In this document: positions 37,525-44,982 of the stretch, piece after piece
Layout of the letters: every line of letters begins with the position of its first letter
Numbering within the stretch: position 1 is the stretch's first letter
Assembly: GCA_026169375.1 (NCBI GenBank)
Contig: JAPFCR010000035.1
Location: 186,001 to 250,000, forward strand
Source: Sporosarcina sp.
GTDB lineage: Bacteria; Bacillota; Bacilli; Bacillales_A; Planococcaceae
Direction: 5' to 3'
DNA length: 64,000 nucleotides
Notes under the pieces: model-generated
The model's input: the letters and a program-made list of their open reading frames with translations, nothing else
The model's database searches: none
What the model was told of the DNA's origin: nothing
Translations under genes and position numbers: made by a program

Positions 37525-38709
37525 TTACCTTAAATTATTAATGCGCTCTTTCGGACTTAATACATCCGTAATGCGCACACCAAAATTCTCATCTATGACA
37601 ACGACTTCGCCATTTGCGATTAATCGATTATTTACTAATATATCAACAGGTTCCCCTGCCAATTTATCAAGCTCAATAATTGAACCGCTAGACATCTCAA
37701 GTATCTCTTTTACAGAACGTTTTGTTCTACCTAATTCCACTGTAACTTGTAACGGAATATCAAGTAACATATCTAAATTTTGTGCTTCCGATTCATTTAA
37801 AGTAGTCGGTTCAAAACTAGCAAATTGTACTTTTTCCACATCAACTTGTGGTTTTTGACGCGAACTTTGTACCGGTCTTTCTTCTTGAACAGGCGCTGGA
37901 CTCGGGGCTTGCCTACTTGGTTCTTGTACCGGCGCTGATTGTTCTGGGGCCGGTTGTGCTGGTGCAGGTGCTTCTTCAACAGCCGTCGTTGCAGCTACTT
38001 CTTCTTCCTGCTCGTTTCCAGCTCCATCTAGTAATGTCGCAACCAGTTCTTTTCCAAATTCATAAGGAATCACTTGCATAATCTCCGAATCAATTAAATT
38101 TCCTACTTTTAATTGAAACGCTACTTTAATCAGCAAATCTGATTCGGGTATATTGTCAACACCTGTTTGTTCTTGCACATCCATTAAATCAATTGTAGGT
38201 GGTGATATATCAACTTTAACATTAAAGACAGAAGACATCGAAGTCGCAGCGGATCCCATCATTTGGTTCATTGCTTCTTGAACCGCACTTAAATGGATAT
38301 CGCTTAAATCAGGATTCGGACTAGAACCGTCTCCGCCTAACATTAAATCAGCAATGATTGTTGCATCCGATTGCTTAATCACCAATAAGTTCATCCCTTG
38401 AAGCCCTTGTGTATACTCTACTTTAATAGCAACATACGGAAGAACGAACTCCTCTTCTAACATCGAATGGTTAATCATTGTGATTGTTGGTGTTGTAATT
38501 TCAACTTTTTGTCCTAATAGCGAAGACAATGCAGTTGCTGAACTACCAAAAGATATATTCGCAATTTCACCAATTGTATCGCTCTCTATTTCAGTTAACT
38601 CTGCTTCTGGTGAAATTGACGCTTCAATTTCTGGTTCTTTTTCATCCAAGCTTTTTCCACTTAGTAAAGCTTCAATTTCTTCTTGGGATAACACTTCATC
38701 ACTCATCAT
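37525..38709 (-). CDS. fliY: Flagellar switch protein / CheY-P phosphatase FliY
   Basis: C-ring protein that combines FliN function with CheY-P hydrolysis. About 394 residues. An N-terminal EIEALL peptide resembles the CheY-P-binding segment shared with FliM. A CheC-like domain follows (about 35-225) with two E...N motifs (ELTEIESDTIGEIANISFGSSA region and SAVQEAMNQMMGSAA). A Pro/Gln/Ala-rich linker covers about 235-290, and the C-terminal FliN/SpoA domain about 310-390. Start chosen 8 nt after AGGAGG; it overlaps the end of fliM by 11 nt. Confidence 0.95.
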   Translation of the reverse strand: MMSDEVLSQEEIEALLSGKSLDEKEPEIEASISPEAELTEIESDTIGEIANISFGSSATALSSLLGQKVEITTPTITMINHSMLEEEFVLPYVAIKVEYTQGLQGMNLLVIKQSDATIIADLMLGGDGSSPNPDLSDIHLSAVQEAMNQMMGSAATSMSSVFNVKVDISPPTIDLMDVQEQTGVDNIPESDLLIKVAFQLKVGNLIDSEIMQVIPYEFGKELVATLLDGAGNEQEEEVAATTAVEEAPAPAQPAPEQSAPVQEPSRQAPSPAPVQEERPVQSSRQKPQVDVEKVQFASFEPTTLNESEAQNLDMLLDIPLQVTVELGRTKRSVKEILEMSSGSIIELDKLAGEPVDILVNNRLIANGEVVVIDENFGVRITDVLSPKERINNLR

Positions 38710-39697
38710 CTTCATCCCCTCCTGTCAACACATCAATAATTTGAATCGCTAACCAACTTTTCATTTGTCCAGGTTGTGCTGTAAACTTCGGTAAATCTCC
38801 AACCTTGACCGTAAGCGGCTCATCAATCTTCCTATTTAAAGATAATACATCGCCTTTTTCTAAATGTAAAAATTCTTCAATACTCATTTGACCATTCCCT
38901 AACTCAGCCACAATCGGAAGTTCTGCTTCTCGCACGCGCTGCTTCAAGGCTTCGCTCTGTTCAGGCGTTGGTTCTTTTTTATTCGTTTGCATCCAGTAAC
39001 GAACAGATAAATTGGGTACAATCGGTTCTAACACAACATGCGGAATACAAATATTAATCATTCCACTTGATTCACCAATAATAATATTAAATGAAATAAC
39101 AACAACCGTTTCGTTGGGTGAAATCATTTGTAAAAATTGTGGGTTGACTTCCATTTCTGCTAAAAACGGGTCAATATCGGCAATTCCTGCCCAAGCTTCT
39201 CGTAAGTTATCAAAAGACTTTTCGAAAAGATTCATCATAATTTTCGTTTCAATTTCAGTTAAATTATCAACTTTACTTGGGCTTTCTCCCACACCACCCA
39301 TCAAACGATCTAACATTGAGTAAGCGATATTCGGATTGACTTCCATTAACACATTTCCTTCTAATGGTGGAACTTCGAATATATTAATCAACGTCATATT
39401 CGGGATTGAACGAATAAATTCTTCAAATGGAATTTGGTCAACAGATGCAACATCAATTTCAACATACGTACGTAATTGCGCCGAAAAGTAAGTCGTTAAT
39501 AAACGAGCAAAGTTCTCGTGAATTCTTGTTAAACTACGAATCTGATCCTTAGAAAAACGAAGGGCTCTTTTAAAATCATAGTCTTTTATCTTTTGCGTTT
39601 CTTCTTCTTTTCTCATTTCTTCCGCTGACATTTCACCTGTTGATAAGGCAGAGAGCAGCGCATCAATTTCGTTTTGTGATAATATGTCGCCTGACAT
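38699..39697 (-). CDS. fliM: Flagellar motor switch protein FliM
   Basis: C-ring component that binds CheY-P and FliG. The 332-residue protein has the N-terminal CheY-P-binding peptide LSQNEIDALLSAL (5-17), a CheC-like middle domain (about 45-230) with GGVGESP linking to FliG contacts, and a C-terminal SpoA/FliN-like domain (about 255-325). Start MSGDILSQNE, 20 nt after fliL. Confidence 0.96.
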   Translation of the reverse strand: MSGDILSQNEIDALLSALSTGEMSAEEMRKEEETQKIKDYDFKRALRFSKDQIRSLTRIHENFARLLTTYFSAQLRTYVEIDVASVDQIPFEEFIRSIPNMTLINIFEVPPLEGNVLMEVNPNIAYSMLDRLMGGVGESPSKVDNLTEIETKIMMNLFEKSFDNLREAWAGIADIDPFLAEMEVNPQFLQMISPNETVVVISFNIIIGESSGMINICIPHVVLEPIVPNLSVRYWMQTNKKEPTPEQSEALKQRVREAELPIVAELGNGQMSIEEFLHLEKGDVLSLNRKIDEPLTVKVGDLPKFTAQPGQMKSWLAIQIIDVLTGGDEDDE

Positions 39698-39717
39698 TTT
39701 CTCACCTCCTCGTCACG

Positions 39718-40149
39718 TCACTGAATGATATAAGAGACGATATAAACGCGCTCCACTTCTCCTTCTTGCATGAGCGGGTTTAGTAATGATTGAATAGTTG
39801 ATTCAAAAGCTTGCTTTCCCGCTTTTCCTTCAAGTTCTTCCCTTGTAACCTCTGATAATTCATGTATGACAATATTATTTACTTGGAATATTCTTTTCTC
39901 TAACTCTTCGGCAGCTTTTTCACTATCCGTTTGAATTTTTAATGATAAACGGATAAACTGCCGATCTGCTAAATTCGTCGTAATCTCCGGTATTTCTACA
40001 GATGCTTCTATAATTTCATCGATTGATGCTTCTTTATCATCACTCTCTTCACCTTTATTCATTTGCCAAATTAAAGCGAGTACAACAACAGCAACGAGCG
40101 TAATTGTCACAAGAACAATTAATGTAACTGTTAATAATTTATTCTTCAT
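39718..40149 (-). CDS. fliL: Flagellar basal body-associated protein FliL
   Basis: Inner-membrane protein that supports stator function under load. About 143 residues: one N-terminal membrane helix (about 6-29), a short linker and a stomatin-like periplasmic domain ending EVERVYIVSYIIQ. I chose ATG 40149, preceded by GGGGTGA; an ATG six codons upstream has no Shine-Dalgarno. The gene overlaps the end of swrD by 11 nt. Confidence 0.93.
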   Translation of the reverse strand: MKNKLLTVTLIVLVTITLVAVVVLALIWQMNKGEESDDKEASIDEIIEASVEIPEITTNLADRQFIRLSLKIQTDSEKAAEELEKRIFQVNNIVIHELSEVTREELEGKAGKQAFESTIQSLLNPLMQEGEVERVYIVSYIIQ

Positions 40150-40360
40150 CTTCTTCACCCCAGACATGCGGATTTGATAACAACTGAACTTTTTGATAAA
40201 ACTGTGCTATTTTCTCTCGAAGTTCTTTCTCTGAATCTCTCACAATATATTTTGTTCCAGTTGTTAACGTAATCGTTGTGTCATGTGAGGATTCAATTCT
40301 TTCTATGTAAAGTGCATTCAGTGTAAATGATGTACCATTTAATCTTGTAACTTCTATCAT
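40139..40360 (-). CDS. swrD: Flagellar protein SwrD (FlbD family)
   Basis: Small protein needed for full flagellar torque and swarming in B. subtilis (YlzI/SwrD, FlbD family). 73 residues, beginning MIEVTRLNGTSFTLNALYIE, which matches the family start. The reading frame is open for 46 more codons upstream, but those residues do not look like the family. The only strong Shine-Dalgarno (AGGAGG at 40395-40400) is 34 nt from the ATG, and a GC-rich hairpin fills most of the gap. It lies between flgE and fliL, as expected. Confidence 0.92.
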   Translation of the reverse strand: MIEVTRLNGTSFTLNALYIERIESSHDTTITLTTGTKYIVRDSEKELREKIAQFYQKVQLLSNPHVWGEEDEE

Positions 40361-40400
40361 ATGTAAGGGGCCGGGCGAAATGAGCCGGCCCGACCCTCCT
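40361..40400 (-). promoter_or_regulatory. swrD ribosome-binding site with hairpin between Shine-Dalgarno and ATG
   Basis: The AGGAGG at 40395-40400 is 34 nt from the swrD ATG. Between them a perfect 7-bp GC stem, GGGCCGG (40385-40391) with CCGGCCC (40368-40374), closes a 10-nt loop. Folding that hairpin reduces the effective spacing to 10 nt. There is no other Shine-Dalgarno near the ATG. Confidence 0.65.
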
Positions 40401-40442
40401 TTTTTGTGTGCTGCATCGGATATGAATTCTCCAAATCCAAAA

Positions 40443-40497
40443 CTCGCTAGATGACTATCACTGACATCCATTTGCGAGCAGATGGCAGTGACTGTCA
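40443..40497 (-). ncRNA. Candidate structured leader RNA upstream of swrD (hairpin with possible pseudoknot)
   Basis: In the 154-nt gap between flgE and swrD, the minus-strand segments at 40481-40497 and 40452-40468 can form a 17-position stem. It has 14 Watson-Crick pairs, one G-U and two mismatches, around a 12-nt loop (40469-40480). CTCGC in the loop (40474-40478) is complementary to GCGAG just past the stem (40443-40447), which would make an H-type pseudoknot. This is a cis-regulatory candidate with no known family match from memory. Confidence 0.45.
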
Positions 40498-40514
40498 CCG
40501 CTTCAGAGACTCAA

Positions 40515-41435
40515 TCATCGCTTCAAGTTCATCAGTTCTTGTAAAATTTCATCAGACGTCGTAATTGTACGCGTATTTGCTTGGAAACCACGTTGTGCAA
40601 CGATCATTTCAGTGAATTCTTCTGATAAGTCAACATTCGACATTTCAAGAGAACCTGATTGGATCGTTCCCATACCTTGTTCGGTTCCGACAGAGTAGAA
40701 AGGATTACCTGAGTTACTCGAATCTTGGTAATAGTTCCCACCTGCTTTTTCAAGTCCGCCTGGGTTTGGGAATTGCGCCATGACCAGTTGTCCCGCATAT
40801 CGAAGTTCGCCGTCAGCATCTACAAACGTAACAGTTCCATCATTACCAACCGCCATCGATTGTGAGTTTGTCGGAATACGAATTGGGCCATTCCTTTGAT
40901 TATCTCCACCTGTTGGAAGCGTTCCACCTGAATTTGTTGTTAATGTTGGTGCTGGGTCACCTGTCGGAAATTCCCCATCCGTCTCTACACCCGCAAAACC
41001 AAATACATATTTCCCATCTCCATTAACTAAATATCCGTCTGCATCCATATAAAAGTTTCCAGCTCGGGTATAAAATTCATTCGTAAAACCTGTTGGCGCG
41101 TCTGCTGGTCCTGTACTATCTGCTACAACAAAAAACCCATCCCCTTCAATCGCTAAATCCAACGTGTTCCCTGTAAACTGTGTCGATCCACCGGTGTGTA
41201 ACGTATCAATCGTTGATATTTGCGAACCTAATCCTACTTGTTGCGGGTTTACACCACCACGTGTTGCCGTGGAGCCTGAAGCGCCTGCTGTTGTTTGTGA
41301 GAATAAGTCTTTAAAAATAACGCGTCCTTTTTTAAAACCGTGTGTGTTTACGTTCGCCACGTTGTTACCAATGACATCTAGTTTCGTTTGAAAGTTTTTT
41401 AACCCTGAAATTCCTGCATACATTGATCTAATCAT
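40515..41435 (-). CDS. flgE: Flagellar hook protein FlgE
   Basis: Forms the hook. The 306-residue protein begins MIRSMYAGISGLKNFQTKLD and has the rod/hook N-terminal motif NNVANVNTHGFKKGRV (about 24-39). The middle is Gly/Thr-rich, and the C-terminal coiled-coil motif is SNVDLSEEFTEMIVAQRGFQ (about 266-285). It is short, as in Bacilli, and homologues have at times been labelled FlgG. The position after flgD and flg_new supports hook. The Shine-Dalgarno (GAGAGGGG) is about 12 nt from the ATG. Confidence 0.93.
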   Translation of the reverse strand: MIRSMYAGISGLKNFQTKLDVIGNNVANVNTHGFKKGRVIFKDLFSQTTAGASGSTATRGGVNPQQVGLGSQISTIDTLHTGGSTQFTGNTLDLAIEGDGFFVVADSTGPADAPTGFTNEFYTRAGNFYMDADGYLVNGDGKYVFGFAGVETDGEFPTGDPAPTLTTNSGGTLPTGGDNQRNGPIRIPTNSQSMAVGNDGTVTFVDADGELRYAGQLVMAQFPNPGGLEKAGGNYYQDSSNSGNPFYSVGTEQGMGTIQSGSLEMSNVDLSEEFTEMIVAQRGFQANTRTITTSDEILQELMNLKR

Positions 41436-41518
41436 ATTTATTGTTCCCCTCTCAATTTTAACTGCACTACCTCTATCAGTCAGTAGTACGTTGGCATCCT
41501 GTTCTAGGTCCTGCCAAG

Positions 41519-41902
41519 TTAATTTAGTACAATTGTACCGTCAATATTTGTAAAAAGTTGATCTTTTGCTTCTACACGGTCCATTGCTGTAATGACTGTT
41601 CGATTTTTTGCGCTAATAATCATCGCTGCTTGTTCGGTTAACACTAAAGACTCTTTAATGCCTTTTCTATTCGCTTCATCCACTTTAGTTGAAATACGAT
41701 TCCATTCATTTTCCGGAATTTGAATATTTCTTTCGGCTAACCGTTCGCTTGCATGTTTACTTATCTTTAAGCTTCCTGTGTTCGCCGTCGCGTGCTTTAA
41801 GTGTTCTAAGAAAGATTGTTTTTCATTACTTTCTACTTTTTTAGCCGCTTGATTGTGTATAAATGGTTGCGAAGGTATGCGGTGGAAGTTTATTTTATTC
41901 AT
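41519..41902 (-). CDS. Flagellar operon protein of the TIGR02530 (flg_new) type
   Basis: 127-residue protein found in flagellar operons of Bacillales and Clostridia between flgD and flgE; named only by context in databases. The N-terminal 40 residues are polar and probably disordered. The core contains LKISKHASERLAERNIQIPE (about 46-65) and MIISAKNRTVITAMDR (about 92-107), which I take as its signature. There is no signal peptide or membrane segment. The function is unknown to me; the conserved place suggests a role in hook assembly. Confidence 0.8.
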   Translation of the reverse strand: MNKINFHRIPSQPFIHNQAAKKVESNEKQSFLEHLKHATANTGSLKISKHASERLAERNIQIPENEWNRISTKVDEANRKGIKESLVLTEQAAMIISAKNRTVITAMDRVEAKDQLFTNIDGTIVLN

Positions 41903-41917
41903 CCCGTCACCTCACGC

Positions 41918-42616
41918 TTATGGTTGGCTGATCGATATAAGTTGATCCGATCCAATCCGATTCCCATTTTCTAATACATACTCAATTTTACCGTCTTTAT
42001 TGGAAACAGAAACGACTTGCCCTGTTTCTTCTAGCTCTTCATCTTCTTCGCCGTCTTCATTTTCCACACGGTAACTCACTTGTTTCCCAATTAACATACT
42101 CGCTTCTACTAAACTATTGTCACTTGTCGTCCCTGCAAGCACTTCCGAAATATTGCCTGGTGTTAATTCTTTCCCGTCGTCCATTTTAAAGACGACCGAA
42201 CCATCAACAAACTTCACTCCAACAACAACACTCGTTCCCTCATTAATAATTGGTTTTCCGTCTTCACCAAGAACCGGCTTACCGTTCTTATCTTCTTCTA
42301 CTTCGTGCCACTTAACATTTTTCCCAACGAAACTATTATATTGAATTAGTTGCGACTGGTTTTGTGATTCCGCGAACTTTTCAAATGCTTTTGTTAAGTT
42401 CATCGTTTGTTCTAGTGATGAAAACTGTGCCATTTGCGCGATAAACTCTGTATCTTCCATCGGATTCGTTGGGTCCTGGTTTTGTAATTGGGCGATTAAA
42501 ATTTTTAGGAAGTCGTCTTTTCCTAACGTTCCATCTCCCGTTTTTCGTTCATCACGTTTTTTATTGATTAAATACATATCATCTGTGATGGCTGATTGAC
42601 TCCCAATATTTGGCAT
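41918..42616 (-). CDS. flgD: Flagellar hook cap/scaffold protein FlgD
   Basis: Caps the growing hook. The 232-residue protein has the N-terminal family block GKDDFLKILIAQLQNQDPTN (core DFLKILIAQLQNQDPTNPM, about 34-52) and DTEFIAQMAQFSSLEQ. A charged region of short GEDGKP-like repeats follows. The C-terminal half replaces the usual FlgD_ig domain with a sequence typical of Bacilli. It starts 2 nt after fliK. Confidence 0.93.
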   Translation of the reverse strand: MPNIGSQSAITDDMYLINKKRDERKTGDGTLGKDDFLKILIAQLQNQDPTNPMEDTEFIAQMAQFSSLEQTMNLTKAFEKFAESQNQSQLIQYNSFVGKNVKWHEVEEDKNGKPVLGEDGKPIINEGTSVVVGVKFVDGSVVFKMDDGKELTPGNISEVLAGTTSDNSLVEASMLIGKQVSYRVENEDGEEDEELEETGQVVSVSNKDGKIEYVLENGNRIGSDQLISISQP

Positions 42617-42618
42617 GT

Positions 42619-43911
42619 CTACCCCTCCAATTCAATCATATATTCATTAAAGCTCATTGTTTCCTCTTCATTTTCATGCGTGCTTTGTTCATTTGTTTCT
42701 TCTTGTTGCTGTTTGAAGTGCTGATTAAATGCGTGATCACGTTCATGATGCGGTGTTTCCGTGAGCATTTGCGATATATCGATTCGTTCTACTTGAATGT
42801 TTTGCTGTAAAAATGCTTGACGTAGTTGGTGAAGCTGACTTTCTAGCATTTCTTTTCCAAGTGCATTCGAAGCTAAAATACGCGCTGTTAGTAAACCATT
42901 CGTTTGTAGTAATTCAATGCGAAGTTGGCCTAAATGCTCTGGATATAATTTAATCGAAATTCGATTCGTTCCACCCGTTTGACCTAAGTTTGCTCGTTTG
43001 AAAATATTTTGCAGCTCTTGTAATAGTACTTCCGCACGACTACTTCTCTGAACGTCTCCTTCAGCTTTCACATTTTCTAATCCAACGCCTGCTGTAATTG
43101 AAAAGTTCGATTGACCGATTGATTCATTTGTGATTTTTGTTAACGGTTGCCCTTCTTGTACTGGACGGGTCAGTGTTTCATTCGTTGAAGGTTTTGCTTC
43201 CTGCCCCGGCTGTGCCACTGCTTCATTTGTTAATTTAGTTATATGTGACATGTCTTGAAATGGGAGTGTTTGATTTTGATTTCCTTTTTGACTGCTTTCA
43301 CTTAAATGTTTCCCAAGGTTCTTCATCATTTCTTGTAAAGCATGAAGCTGTTGCTCTTGCTTACCTGTTAAATCAACTTTAGGTCCTTCAATTGCTGTCA
43401 TTTGCATCACTGCTAGTAACATAATGAGCTCATCTTTTGAAAGATTTTCAGGGAGTTCATTTTGTTCCATTTTCATGAACATTTCTTCCCCCATCTCTTC
43501 GAACAAAATAAAGAGTTCTCTCATGTCAATTGCAACACTTTCACCTGATACTTCATGACTTAACGCATCAAACGTTGGAAAGATTTCTGCTAACAATTCA
43601 ATGATATTTTCATCATGAAACAAGAAGTGGTCGTCTATTACTTCGAACAATTCATTTTGTTCATAACCATTTTCTTGTAAAAAAGCTTTTAATTCATCAG
43701 CTGTTGTGATTTGTAACAGTTCAGCAAGCAAGTCCGTTTCCGAAGCCAATTCTTCAATAGGTTGTTCTTGCATTCCTTCTATTCCAGTAAGCGATGCGAG
43801 AACTGAACCAAATTTCCCCGTACTCATTTCACCTGTCGTATTTAACGAGTTCGCGGATGTTGCGATTTTCCCGACTTGCATTTGAACAGGCATTGCCATA
43901 CTATTTATCAA
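42619..43911 (-). CDS. fliK: Flagellar hook-length control protein FliK
   Basis: Exported molecular ruler that triggers the FlhB switch. The 430-residue protein has a low-complexity N-terminal ruler region (1-290). The C-terminal Flg_hook domain (about 315-395) contains ISIKLYPEHLGQLRIELLQT and LLTARILASNALGKEMLES. The His/Gln/Glu-rich tail is probably disordered. The start is TTG at 43911, 8 nt from GGAGG; an ATG four codons later is less well placed. It lies 24 nt after ylxF. Confidence 0.92.
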   Translation of the reverse strand: MINSMAMPVQMQVGKIATSANSLNTTGEMSTGKFGSVLASLTGIEGMQEQPIEELASETDLLAELLQITTADELKAFLQENGYEQNELFEVIDDHFLFHDENIIELLAEIFPTFDALSHEVSGESVAIDMRELFILFEEMGEEMFMKMEQNELPENLSKDELIMLLAVMQMTAIEGPKVDLTGKQEQQLHALQEMMKNLGKHLSESSQKGNQNQTLPFQDMSHITKLTNEAVAQPGQEAKPSTNETLTRPVQEGQPLTKITNESIGQSNFSITAGVGLENVKAEGDVQRSSRAEVLLQELQNIFKRANLGQTGGTNRISIKLYPEHLGQLRIELLQTNGLLTARILASNALGKEMLESQLHQLRQAFLQQNIQVERIDISQMLTETPHHERDHAFNQHFKQQQEETNEQSTHENEEETMSFNEYMIELEG

Positions 43912-43935
43912 TCATTTCACCTCCTTTAAATGCGA

Positions 43936-44526
43936 TTAATTGGTCATCATCGACGTGTATTTTGCAGCTTCTTCTGGTGTCATTTTCTCTAAAATTGCTG
44001 CGAGTCGATCAGCTTTTAAACTCGACAGAATTTGCAATGCCTCCGCATCACTCATTTTTGTAATGACTGGCGCAGCAGATTTTGCTGACATTTGTTCGAA
44101 TGTCTTAATAATTTCACTTTGTTGTTGCTTTGTAGAGTCGCTCGCAAGCTTCAATTCTTCAATTTCTGCTAATAGTCGTTCTTGTTCCAATAGCAAAGCT
44201 TCATTTTCATCTCCTGAAGTGTCTAATTGCTGTTGCAATTGATTCACTTCCGCTTCTTTTTCATGAATTTCAGCTTGTAGTTCAATGACCCGATTTTCTA
44301 AAATACCATCATTTTGTTTTTCGTCAGCCTCTTCTTCCGTTTTCACAAACGGTAATTGCTGCGTCATTTCTTTCACTGTATCAATTACATTGACGTTGTT
44401 AAATTTAGCAATCACAAGAATTACAGCTGTCGTTAACATTAATGTGACTAAAACAATCATTAAAATGTTACGTAATATTTTGGATGATTGTTCTTTTTTA
44501 TTCTTTGCCGTGTTTTTATTACCCAC
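43936..44526 (-). CDS. ylxF: YlxF/MotE-like flagellar operon protein
   Basis: 196 residues. One N-terminal membrane helix (about 18-41), a long coiled coil (about 72-135) and a C-terminal MgtE-N-like motif SDAEALQILSSLKADRLAAILEKM (core ALQILSSLKADRLAAIL) ending EEAAKYTSMM. The layout matches MotE-type periplasmic chaperone-like proteins and B. subtilis YlxF (FliJ-FliK interval). Its exact job in Bacilli is not established. It is 6 nt downstream of fliJ. Confidence 0.85.
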   Translation of the reverse strand: MGNKNTAKNKKEQSSKILRNILMIVLVTLMLTTAVILVIAKFNNVNVIDTVKEMTQQLPFVKTEEEADEKQNDGILENRVIELQAEIHEKEAEVNQLQQQLDTSGDENEALLLEQERLLAEIEELKLASDSTKQQQSEIIKTFEQMSAKSAAPVITKMSDAEALQILSSLKADRLAAILEKMTPEEAAKYTSMMTN

Positions 44527-44532
44527 CTTTTA

Positions 44533-44982
44533 TCACCCGTTTTCTTTCCCATGAAATGTCATTGTCGACAACTCATCTAACCACTTAGCTTCTTGTGATT
44601 CTAGTTCATCACGATATCTCTCGCGATCTTTCTCTTTCATTTTTTCAAACTTACGTACTTCTATCGTTCTTTCAAGTAATTTCTGTTCAAACCATTGCAT
44701 TTTTGAACGCGCACGAACGACTTGTTGTTGCACTTCTTTAATTTTCTTTTCAAGACTATCAATAAAATGCATATAATGATGAATTTTATCAATCGAAGCG
44801 CCTTCTTTTAATTGCACTTCTTGTTCTACAATGGTCGTTTCTTTTTTCTTTAATAGTTCATAAAGCTCTGTTGCGACTCGTTCGAACGCTTCGATAGCAG
44901 ATTGATATTCTACTTCCGTTTCAGTTTTTTCCAACTCACGATATGTGAGGACATTTTCAAAACGATAACGATATGATTTCAT
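44533..44982 (-). CDS. fliJ: Flagellar export protein FliJ
   Basis: Coiled-coil stalk of the FliI ATPase complex and chaperone escort. 149 residues, almost entirely predicted long helices with heptads, beginning MKSYRYRFENVLTYRELEKT. FliJ family members are recognised mostly by architecture and position between fliI and ylxF. I chose ATG 44982, which shares its A with the fliI stop codon (TGATG); a TTG one codon earlier is possible. Confidence 0.9.
   Translation of the reverse strand: MKSYRYRFENVLTYRELEKTETEVEYQSAIEAFERVATELYELLKKKETTIVEQEVQLKEGASIDKIHHYMHFIDSLEKKIKEVQQQVVRARSKMQWFEQKLLERTIEVRKFEKMKEKDRERYRDELESQEAKWLDELSTMTFHGKENG

Noticed and set aside
40361..40498. SwrD with a 46-residue N-terminal extension starting at GTG 40498
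   Set aside because: The family starts at MIEVTRLNG, the upstream residues look random, and the GTG has no ribosome-binding site. The segment is better explained as a structured leader.
42000..42350. Frameshift or degraded C-terminus in flgD
   Set aside because: The frame is continuous, and the charged GEDGKP-like section is compatible with the variable second half of FlgD in Bacilli.
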